Shown here in pieces: positions 28,671-36,346 of a stretch of DNA of 36,346 nt. The first letter of the stretch is position 1; every line of letters begins with the position of its first letter. The DNA lies in assembly GCA_903772945.1 (NCBI GenBank), contig CAICTM010001135.1, forward strand, positions 1 to 36,346, in the 5' to 3' direction. Position numbers and translations under genes: made by a program. The notes beneath the pieces were generated by a model. That model saw only the letters and a program-made list of their open reading frames with translations. It was not told the DNA's origin and ran no database searches. This stretch comes from Seminavis robusta (taxonomy: Eukaryota; Bacillariophyta; Bacillariophyceae; Naviculales; Naviculaceae).

Positions 28671-29719
28671 TCGAACTCTCTCGGTTGATGAACTCGTCGG
28701 TTGCCAACTTTGAAAGTAGGGTTTGTGAGGTAGATCCTTTCAATGCGAATGGAATCGTCGAGAAAGCAATGTCCTTGTGAGCTGACGAAAGCAGAAAAGA
28801 CAAGAATGTGCTCTGTTAATTTTAAGGTAGAGCCAATAACTGCACCAAAGTAATAGCTGACCTGAGGAAGGGGACGATCTTATAGTAAAGTTTTACCAAT
28901 AGACTACTCCCACAAGATAAAAAAGATGCGCCGATGGATGTGATGGGATGTCTTTCGCGATCTTGGACGGCTGTTGGATGTTGGTGGCCGCGAAGCTCCT
29001 CCCAACAAACGTCAGTTCACAAAATAATTAATAACACCAGGTTGAAATGAGGTTTGGTCCCCAATCTCGGCTGAGTTTTTGCGGAGTCTTCCCAGGGTAA
29101 TCATACTAGTATGGGTCCTTCCTGGACTCCACCCTTTGGAGGCATTGAGCAAAAGATAAATGAAATCATCTCTGCATATTATTCTGCTCCTGTCTGAGAT
29201 GTACAGAAGGCCATTTGATTTGTCAGCTTGCTGAGGTGTTTACCATAGACAATCTCCTCACAAAGATGACCCCGCAGACAGCCTCAAAGGACACCAGAAG
29301 ATTCGATTCTTTGTTTCAGAACTTGCCATAATGGCGAAGCATTGCAACTTGGCAGCCATTCTAGCTAGCTAGAGAGCTACCGATATGCCGAGTCACCCCA
29401 ACATTAAAAAAATTTACCACCCGTTTTATGGTAGGGGTAGAGGAGAGATGCATGTATGGGAAAACTATCCCGCTTTCACATGCATGGTGCGCATACTAGA
29501 GTACCGGTTCCAGTAGCAAGGGCAACACCAATGCCTACGTTGTCCCCTATCGCCATGACTCTAAGCAGAGCAATGTGGAAGCACATTTGCTCCTGCCTGG
29601 ACTGGTACGTCACCGTAGATAGGGTTAGGGTTATCAGGAGAACAGTCGCAGCAGGAGCCAATCCAAGCCTCACATTGCTAGTAGCCACCAATCGAAGAGG
29701 ACAATGGCGTCCTTTTCTT
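28671..29719. other. Intergenic, no gene seen
   Basis: Probable promoter region of the minus-strand translocase gene. AT-rich runs (about 29010-29035 and 29405-29415) and a GGGTTAGGGTTA run (about 29622-29633) are visible. The latter resembles telomere repeats but is only two units long. No supported gene. Confidence 0.4.
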
Positions 29720-29928
29720 TTCATTTCGAGGCTATTCGCGACGGCTACTAGCTTTGGCTACAAGCCCACTGTTACGGCTACCTACTGCTACGGCTCTGGG
29801 TGTCGGTAGTGTGGCTGGAGCCATGTTCTTTCGATCGATCGATCGTTTCGGTCTTTTTGTTGTTGTGCTTTCCGGCCGATGACTGGCCATGATGAGTCCA
29901 CCGACTGGTGTTACTCTAGCCCCATCTT

Positions 29929-30092
29929 GAGCGACACCAACTGGTGCTTCGACTCCCCTCTTGAGCGACACCAACTGGTGCTTTGTCTCCCATCTTGAGC
30001 GACACCAACTGGTGCTTTGTCTCCCATCTTGAGCGACACCAACTGGTGCTTCACTCCTCTTGAGCGACACCAGCTGGTGCTTCGTCTCCTCC
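29929..30092. repeat. 34-bp tandem repeats (about five units)
   Basis: GAGCGACACCAACTGGTGCT recurs with starts at 29929, 29963, 29997, 30031 and 30062, so the spacing is 34, 34, 34 and 31. Each unit holds the short inverted repeat CACCA-AC-TGGTG. Looser counterparts with CACCA(G)TTGGTG lie in the right arm (about 32737-32830). The repeats happen to read open on the minus strand (HQLVSLKR), but this looks incidental. Confidence 0.85.
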
Positions 30093-30371
30093 TCCTCGGC
30101 CAACTGGCCCTGGAGTTGCATCGCCTTGGCGCACTGCCGCTGTTGTTGCCGTGCGTCCGACTCTAGGGCCATGGTCGATTTTTTCGCGTTTCGCGATTTT
30201 CAACAACAACAACAGAGCGACCCTTAAGTCTTTGCCTGATCGGCTCCTAAGTCTTCGTCTGATCGCCCCCTAAGTATTGTGCTCCTGGCAAGATTAGTGG
30301 CTCCTATGTCTCGGACTCCTGACCGGATTGGATTTTCACCCCCGCTTTAAAAATCCAGAATCCGTCACCGA

Positions 30372-30452
30372 TGACGTCATTCGCCGATGACGTCAGTCGC
30401 CGATGACGTCAGTCGCCGATGACGTCAGTCGTGACCGGACGTGATGACGTCA
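30372..30452. promoter_or_regulatory. Array of five TGACGTCA (CRE-type) palindromes
   Basis: Perfect TGACGTCA at 30372, 30388, 30404, 30420 and 30445; the first four are spaced exactly 16 bp apart (unit CGATGACGTCAGTCGC). TGACGTCA is the classic bZIP/CREB site. In diatoms the half-site TGACGT is known as a CO2/cAMP-responsive element. The right arm keeps two perfect copies (32428 and 32453) and one damaged copy. Binding here is an inference. Confidence 0.6.
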
Positions 30453-31252
30453 CGTTTCGTGACGTGTTTTCATCCATGCTTTCGAAATTTTTAAGTCGAT
30501 GCATGAAAAGTCCTTGCGCGAAGACGATGCTTGACAAGGACCTGGGGGCCTCTAAGTCTTTGACTTTGCCCTCTAAGTCTTTGTCCCGCCCCCTAAGTCT
30601 TCCACCCACCGATGACTTGTTGCGCGACGAGACAGGTGGTGGCTTTGGTTGGTGATCAGTCCAACTGTTCCACACCACACACTACACAGCCACACCACAC
30701 CTTGCATTGATATCCTGACAGCATGGTACCTGACCAGGCACTTGTGTCAGAGATTGAGGTTGACTCATTGCAATGGATCCCCAGTTCAAAAGCTACCTGG
30801 CTGGTAGCCTTTTGGATTCTTGGGTTGGGTTCAAGCCCTGTGCAATCCTACAGCAACAGTACAAGCCTGAGCTTCTGTGGTGGTGACCCTGGTTCCTCCC
30901 ATTCCAGGCTATGCAGTGCAACATTATGAGGTCATAATCCCAATCCTGAAAGCTTCCACACAAGCCTTCCCTGATTTGGACCACTGCATCCTGCCTCTTG
31001 TTGCCTTCCAGTTGCCTGCCTCCCAGTTGTTCCCTCCCTTCCAGTTACTTTCCTGTTGTTGTGAGTCCTTGCTTTGTCCAGCCCCAGCCCCAGTTCTGTT
31101 TGCCTGGTGCTTTTGCTGTTGGTCCTCCCTTTATCCAGTTCCTGACTGTTGTTGCCGCTCCCAAAAGCATTGTTGCCGACAGTTCATTGAGTCATTGAAT
31201 TGTCCCACCGACGACACTTCAACACTCCTTCCAGTCCAGCACCATCCCCAGC

Positions 31253-31783
31253 ATGTCTGCTGACCTTCTAGTTCGTGGCAAAGCCCACGAGATCAAGTCC
31301 GTCTCCAAGGCTATCTTGGAGTTGACTGATGAAGCCACCCGCCATTTTGTTACCACCAAGCTCCAGGACCTGTTTGATCCCATGGGTTTCAGCGGTCAGA
31401 GCCTGGATGCGGCACGGCTCAACCAGTCGTTTTCCCTCCAATCGGTGTGTATCATCGACGGCAAGGTCCAGCCCTTGACTGCACCGACTTTGGCAGAGAA
31501 GGACAATGTCGTCTCTGTCATTGCCAGCATCAGTGATACCATTGGTGAGAGTATTCCTGTTCGTGTCCCCCATGATGCATTTACTGGTTTCGTCACCTCT
31601 TTGGCCTCCAAGCAGGTTGTTGACGATTTGAAACTGGTCCACTTTGAAGCCAATCCGGCCTCGGAGCTGCTGCTTCTGCCAGTACGGAGGAGACTCCAGT
31701 CGTGGTTGGCATGGAAGCCCTCCAGTTCGAGGGTGCCACTGCCGATGCAAAATCCCAGCCTTGGCTGGTGCTGCTGCCACTGA
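31253..31783 (+). CDS. Unidentified ORF inside the foldback-like element
   Basis: A 176-codon frame from an ATG in CAGCATGTCT. Up to about residue 136 it reads like a real protein: regular helices and strands (SVSKAILELTDEATRHFVTTKLQ is one amphipathic stretch), then VVSVIASISDTIGESIPVRV and KQVVDDLKLVHFEANP. After that the frame turns Arg/Ser/Trp-rich. The +1 frame from about 31667 (AAASASTEETPVVVGMEAL) looks more protein-like, suggesting a one-base indel. I do not recognise the family, and no transposase or nuclease motif is evident. It is flanked by the two long inverted arms, so it may be an element-encoded gene or captured host sequence. Confidence 0.45.
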   Translation: MSADLLVRGKAHEIKSVSKAILELTDEATRHFVTTKLQDLFDPMGFSGQSLDAARLNQSFSLQSVCIIDGKVQPLTAPTLAEKDNVVSVIASISDTIGESIPVRVPHDAFTGFVTSLASKQVVDDLKLVHFEANPASELLLLPVRRRLQSWLAWKPSSSRVPLPMQNPSLGWCCCH

Positions 31784-32169
31784 TCTTACCGTGCTGACGA
31801 ACAGCGTGTCGCAGACACGATGCCGAAAGCCCCATGTCAACTGAGTCAGCGGACACCCGGAGTGGTATACAGTCGGACTGTAGACCACCTTTACTCTAGG
31901 TGTAAACACACGAAAGAAAATAGGCGCGCAGAAAGATGCGAGCCAACATACTGTACGAGTGAATGGAGGCCGAAACTTTAAAATTAGGCCACCGGAATGA
32001 CAAAAAAGTAGCCAGTTTACACTCTTGGAGGAGGAAGAGCCAGGCGCAAAGGGCGACCATGGCAATCAATCAGCGGCACAAAGGGCCACAACCACCACCG
32101 TTCAAAGACGGAGCAACAGGGCCACACCAAAAGGAATTCACGGCCTCAATCGCTGGCATAGTCAGCTCC

Positions 32170-33224
32170 ACACCTATCAGGTACCAAGGGCTGTCACTGT
32201 TGTGTGGTGTGGCAGTAAGATGGTGCGTCACCACCACCTGGACCAAAGTCTCGCGGCGCGCCAAGTCATCATTGGATGGAAGACTTAAGGGGCGGGGCCA
32301 AGAATTAGAGGGCAAAGTCAAGACTTAGAAGCCCCCATGTCCTTTTCAAGCATCGACTTCGCGAGAAGGACTTTTCATGCATCGACATAAAATTTCGAAA
32401 GCATGGATGAAAACACGTCACGAAACGTGACGTCATCAGATCCGGGCACGACTGACGTCATTGGCATTGGCGACTGACGTCTCAGTCAGATTCTGGATTT
32501 TTAAAGCGGGGGTGAAATCCAATCCGGTCAGGAGTCCGAGACATAGGGGACCACCAATCTTGCCAGAGCACAGACTTAGGCGGCAATCCGGAAGACTTAA
32601 GGGCCGATCCAGCTTTTTTGTTGTTGAAAATCGCGAAACGCGAAGATCGACCATGGCCTGAAGTCGGGACGCAGGCGCAACGGCAGGAGGAGAGGGATAC
32701 ACTCCAGGGCCAGTTGGCTGAGGAGGGGAGACGAAGCACCAGTTGGTGTCGCTCAAGAGGGAAAAAGCACCATTGGTGTCTCAAGATGGGGAAGACGAAG
32801 CACCATTGGTGCAGAGGGTGAAGCACAGTTGGTGACAACTCATCATGGCAGGGGGCTAGAGAAACACCAGGCGGTGAACCATCAGGCAAGGTTGGCTAGA
32901 GAAACACCAGTCGGTGAACTCATTAAGGCCGAAGACATGGCTAGCAGAAACACCAGGTGGTGAACGCATCAAGGCCAGAGTCCAGTCAGTTTATACTCGT
33001 AGAGGAGTCAAAGCAGTTTATACTCGTAGAGGAGTCCAAGCAGTTTATACTCATAGAGGAGTCCAGTACGATCGATCGACTCGGTCATCGTGAAAAGCAC
33101 ACGAGAAAAACCCAAACGATCACTCGGTCGTTCGTTCGTTCGATCGACACCAAAGCTCCTGCCGACAACGACCAACAGTAGTAGCCGTAGCCATGGTCGA
33201 GTAGCGGCACCACGAACGAACAAA
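32170..33224 (-). repeat. Right arm of the long inverted repeat
   Basis: Reverse-complement counterpart of 29720-30700. It includes two intact TGACGTCA sites (32428-32435 and 32453-32460) and GAAAATCGCGAAACGCG (about 32625-32641). CACC..GGTG phrases recur as AAACACCAGGCGGTGAAC-like units (about 32862-32963), and three copies of CAGTTTATACTC occur at about 32987, 33013 and 33040. The arm has diverged more than the left one. Confidence 0.6.
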
Positions 33225-33636
33225 TGCAATACACGGCTCTTAGCCTTATTCGCGACTCGATCCTAGATAGGGTTGAGTCACTCAGACGTAGTCCTTCGCG
33301 AATAGTCATTGGGACAGGGTTCTCAATGACCGCTCTAGTCATACTAGTTGATGATGAAACATCGCTCTAGATATTTAGCCAGCGTGGAGTACTTCCACGC
33401 TAACTAGATAAATGCTAGACGAACTTCCACGCGTTCCGTTTTGGATCGTGGATGAGTAGGATTGCTACCTAAACCTACTCTATCACACTACAGTCTCCCG
33501 CGGGAACAGATCTACGATCCTTTGATTGTGGATCTCTCTGCTGATTAGTTTTTTAGCTTTCTAATCTCTCCATAACTTTCATTCTCTCAAACTCCAAAAC
33601 ACTCGAAAGATCTTTACACTAGCTTTACGTAGTGCA
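33225..33636 (+). repeat. LTR copy D (5' LTR orientation)
   Basis: Begins TGCAATACACGG and ends TACGTAGTGCA. It belongs to the A/D/E subtype. It is followed by the same leader (TTTTGTTAACAAACACA) and gag start seen after LTR B, so it is a 5' LTR. Confidence 0.88.
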
Positions 33637-33803
33637 TTTTGTTAACAAACACATAGCTTTCAGCTACCCTCAACCTATTCCTCACTCATGAAGATATGCC
33701 AAAGACGCTCTACACCAGCTTCGAATCTAAGTGCGCGACAAAACCAAATCCTTCCTCTCATCCACCTCGACGATGAAATGCGAAATCGACGATTTCGCTC
33801 TAA
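33637..33803 (+). pseudogene. Gypsy leader and gag start, truncated
   Basis: Leader followed by an ATG at 33688 and about 115 bp of gag-like sequence matching 2995-3110 with indels. It stops at 33803, where a minus-strand LTR begins. The rest of this element, if present, lies beyond the window or is lost. Confidence 0.75.
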
Positions 33804-34220
33804 TGCACTACGCTAAAAGCTAGTGTAAAGATCTTTCGAGTGTTTTGAGTTGAGAGAATGAAAGTTATGAGAGAGATTAGAAAGCTATGAAAACTAATCA
33901 CGAGAGAGATCATCATCAAGGGATCGTAGATCTGGCTTCCCGCGGAGACTATAAAGTGAATAGAGTAGGTTGTGGAGTAATCCTACGTCTCTCCACGATC
34001 CTAAAACGGAACGCGTGGAAGGTTGGTCTAGCCTGGATCTAGTAGCGTGAAAGTACTCCACGCTGGCTAAATATCTAGAGCGATGTTTCATCATCAACTA
34101 GTATGACTACGCGGTCATTGAGAACCCTGTCTCAATGACTATTACGAGAGACTCAGTCATGAGTCAACTCAAAACCCTATCTAGATCGAGTCGCGAATAG
34201 GCTAAGAGCCGTGTATTGCA
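33804..34220 (-). repeat. LTR copy E (3' LTR of the right gypsy element)
   Basis: Reverse complement of the family LTR: it reads TGCACTACGC at 33804 and GTGTATTGCA at 34220. On the minus strand it is preceded by GGGGGCGAA, the polypurine-like tract. It faces LTR D across a 167-bp spacer. Confidence 0.9.
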
Positions 34221-36346
34221 TTCGCCCCCGACAAGGGTCACAGAAGGCGGACAGAAGTCGGACAAGGAGAACATATGATTTAAAGTGCGGGGCACTCTCA
34301 TGAGATTTGGATGTAGACATGTGGCGTCGCACGATGGCAATCCTACAAGGGGATCAGGCCTTGTATGGGGTATATACCTTATGTTCCAAGTCGTAGACTG
34401 TGCCGCCGTTGGCGGTAGCATGTTGGAGCCGTACAGTGCCATTGTCATTGACTCGGTCTATAGTGTAAGGATCTTTGTACTTTGGCTGACCGTACTTGCG
34501 GTCTGATACTGTTGAATCATCACAGTATCGTTGACATTGTATTGATGAGGGACACGCGTTGCGTTTTCCCTATCGTTGTTTTGTTGGATAGTCGTTGGCG
34601 ACGTTCCTTAATGTACTTCCAGTTGGCTTCGAACCGAACGTTGTGAATCGCGTCACAGATTGAACACGAGCTGTGCGGGCGTTGCACGCAAGGTGGTATG
34701 AATCGTGGCATTCATTGCAAAGCGACCGCCGTGAGGACTCCATCCCAGGATCCATTCACGAGTCGTCTTGGCACTTGATGTTTTGAACAGCGATCAAGTT
34801 ATTCGTATGGTTTGATGAGCACGCTCGACCATGAGTTGGCTTGAGGGTTACGCTGGATGAACTTGCGACGAAGTCCATATTCATCCCGGAGTGTCTTTTC
34901 GACCTCTGCGCGGAACTCGCGTCCTCTATCCATTATAACCTCAGCAGGCCATGGATACCGAGTAAGCCCGTTTGTTCTAGGACGATGGCTACTTCGTCTG
35001 CTGCCTTGGAGCAGATCTCTGCAATCTCGAACCATCCGGTTACGGGATCAATCATTGTCAAGCAATGAAGTGTGCAGGAATTCTTTTTCTTGGATCCCCG
35101 ACGTTTAAGGGCCTATCAGGTCAATACATAGTCTTTCCCAAGGGATCTCCTCGCAAGTCTTTGGAGGCATCAATCCCAGCTTACGCGTCTTGGGTTTGTT
35201 CATCTGGCAGCTTTGGCAACGCTGACATACGGCCTGCACAGTCCTGCGCAGACCTTTCCAGGTGTAGTGTTGGCTGATGGTTAGTTCGTGCGAGTCTCGC
35301 CAGGATGCATCAGCACACCATGGTACCATTCAACTAGCTTTTTCTGCATAGCTTTAGGTACGACGATTTGTCGGTCCTTACTATAAGTCGTAGGACTTAT
35401 CCCCTCTAGGAAAGATTGCTTCTTGTAGTTTTTTGACTTGTCCTGAGGAGCTTCTTGATATCGTTGTTCGTCTTTCTGACGATGTTCTGATCTCGGGGAA
35501 CGAGAGAGGGAACTCGCTAGGGAAGTCCTCTTCGTCTGCGGCCATGAGTTCAGCGATCTCGCTGGCGTCCATCTGTTCTGAAGACACGTCGTTGTTGGAG
35601 ATGTTAAGTCTCGACAACGCATCAGCGACGATGTTCTGTTCGCCCTTGATGTACCGTAGTTCAGGGCCGTATTCTTCCAGAATAAGGGGCATCGCATTAC
35701 GCGATCGGTATTGAAGTTCTTACATGTAAGATTCTTGTGGTCCGTATTAATGTACAACGATCTTCTGTCCTAGAAGAATGTTACGGAACTCTTTTAGAGT
35801 TTCTACGATACTGAGAAGTTCCTTCTCGTAACTGTGTAACGTGTCTGAGCGGGTTGAGCTTCCTGCTGTAGAAAGCGATGGGTTTTCCCTTCTGGGAAAT
35901 TACGCACCTAGTTGAGTATCAACTCGCATCCGTGTGGATAACGAATGTATCGTTGAAGTCAGGGTAGGCGAGCAAGGTTTCTTTGCTGATGATCTTCTTC
36001 ATCTGGCTAAAGGCCTTGTGTCTCGCTTCCCATTTCCACTTCTTGTTTTGGAAGTCAACGAAGCGAGTGGGCCAGTACATGTGATCGTCTAATCCACATG
36101 TCTCGATAGTAGTTCACTAGTCCAATGAATGTTTTCCTTGTAGGAGAGCTAGTTCTTGATCCTCTTTTTGTTATGGTTAGGCTTGTGTTTTGGATGTCTC
36201 ATCTTGGCTATTTCCTGAAGTCCTACGAAACCATGCACATATGGAAGAAGGTTGGTAGCATTGATCTTAAGTCCGGCTTCTGAAGCCTTCGGAGAACTTA
36301 ATCCAACTTCTCAACGTGATCGCTAGATCGCCGATCTTCTCATTTT
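34221..36346 (-). pseudogene. Decayed gypsy pol: RT end, RNase H, integrase
   Basis: Minus-strand segments in order: RT thumb (about 36330-36080); RNase H and tether, with YINTDHKNLTCKNFN (about 35757-35713), ILEEYGPELRYIKGEQNIVADALSRL (about 35683-35606) and an acidic linker; HHCC finger (HPGETR... and CQRCQSCQMNKPK, about 35320-35200). The integrase core (TRYPWPAEVIMDRGREF, about 34965-34915) keeps the second catalytic Asp, and the C-terminal region is at about 34640-34290. More residues of each motif survive than in the left copy, but frameshifts and stops still interrupt it. Confidence 0.8.

Larger units (their letters stand above)
29720..30700 (+). repeat. Left arm of the long inverted repeat
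   Basis: In order it contains a GATC-rich start (CGATCGATCGATCG, about 29834-29847), five 34-bp repeats, TTTCGCGTTTCGCGA, repeated CTAAGTCTT phrases (about 30226-30270 and 30550-30602) and TGACGTCA copies. Each block has a counterpart in reverse order at 32170-33224. Confidence 0.65.
29720..33224. mobile_element. Foldback-like element with long degenerate inverted repeats
   Basis: Two arms, about 29720-30700 and about 32170-33224, are reverse complements with many small gaps. Their best-matching parts include GCGTTTCGCGATTTTCAACA (left 30188-30207), GACTCCTGACCGGATTGGAT and GACGTGTTTTCATCCATGCT. The interior (30701-32169) carries an unidentified ORF. The outer ends are approximate and I see no clear target duplication; the right end abuts LTR copy D. 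No transposase motif is visible. It could be a Mutator-type, foldback or non-autonomous element. Confidence 0.6.
33804..36346 (-). mobile_element. Ty3/gypsy-like element, 3' part, minus strand
   Basis: A minus-strand relative of the element at 1-2019. In its own order it has the end of reverse transcriptase, RNase H, integrase zinc finger, integrase core, C-terminus and 3' LTR. It leaves the window at 36346. It appears inserted into the gag start of the LTR D element. Coding frames are broken throughout. Confidence 0.85.

Noticed and set aside
29615..29640. Telomere-like GGGTTAGGGTTA
   Set aside because: Only about two units in the middle of a contiguous region, too short to indicate an interstitial telomere.
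29732..30172. 146-codon minus-strand open frame with repeated HQLVSLKR
   Set aside because: The repetition is just the translation of the 34-bp DNA repeats in an inverted arm, and the flanks look non-coding.
30773..30886. Small plus-strand ORF (37 codons, starts MDPQFKSYLAGSLL) upstream of the 31253 ORF
   Set aside because: The start looks protein-like but I could not connect it to the downstream ORF by a convincing intron, and there is no family match. It may be a first exon, but the support is too weak to annotate.

Overview
The window looks like nuclear DNA of a photosynthetic stramenopile, most probably a diatom with a large, repeat-rich genome; this is inference. The signs are: signal-peptide-first N-termini, two of which carry an ASAFAP-like Phe at the predicted cleavage site (secondary-plastid import); a TLC-family ATP/ADP translocase; short GT-AG introns of 83-107 nt; and both Ty3/gypsy-like and Ty1/copia-like LTR elements. 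I found no convincing tRNA or rRNA gene and no CRISPR array.

Layout. 1-2019: 3' part of a decayed Ty3/gypsy-like element ending in an LTR. 2020-7665: a helicase-associated (HA) repeat gene that is cut at 2019 by that LTR, cut again at 2511 by a second element (2512-6760, with 4-bp TSD), and carries an in-frame stop near its 3' end. 8720-10645 (-): a menin-like gene. 10697-12893: no gene, but simple repeats and three inverted repeats. 12894-16184: a gag-bearing Ty1/copia-like derivative bounded by 117-bp inverted repeats.

16794-28670 is the host-gene core: a small plastid-targeted membrane protein (-), a membrane-anchored RING-H2 protein (+, 3 exons), a convergent AGC-family kinase (-, 2 exons), a coiled-coil protein (+), a plastid-targeted KamA-like radical SAM protein (-, 2 exons) and an ATP/ADP translocase (-, 2 exons). 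About 29720-33224 is an element with long degenerate inverted repeats, 34-bp tandem repeats, clustered TGACGTCA palindromes and an unidentified internal ORF. 33225-36346 holds two LTRs facing each other and a minus-strand gypsy pol remnant, so the two window ends are inverted copies of the same family.

The host genes do not form a pathway. They include a possible chromatin scaffold (menin-like), signalling and degradation components (kinase, RING-H2) and organelle proteins (KamA-like, translocase, small plastid protein). Most of the remaining DNA is transposon-derived. The transposon reading frames are broken mainly by small indels, while the single-copy genes read cleanly. The most notable items are the menin homologue, the doubly interrupted HA gene with a visible target-site duplication, the foldback-like element with CRE-type arrays, and the plastid-directed aminomutase relative with a non-canonical PLP-lysine region.
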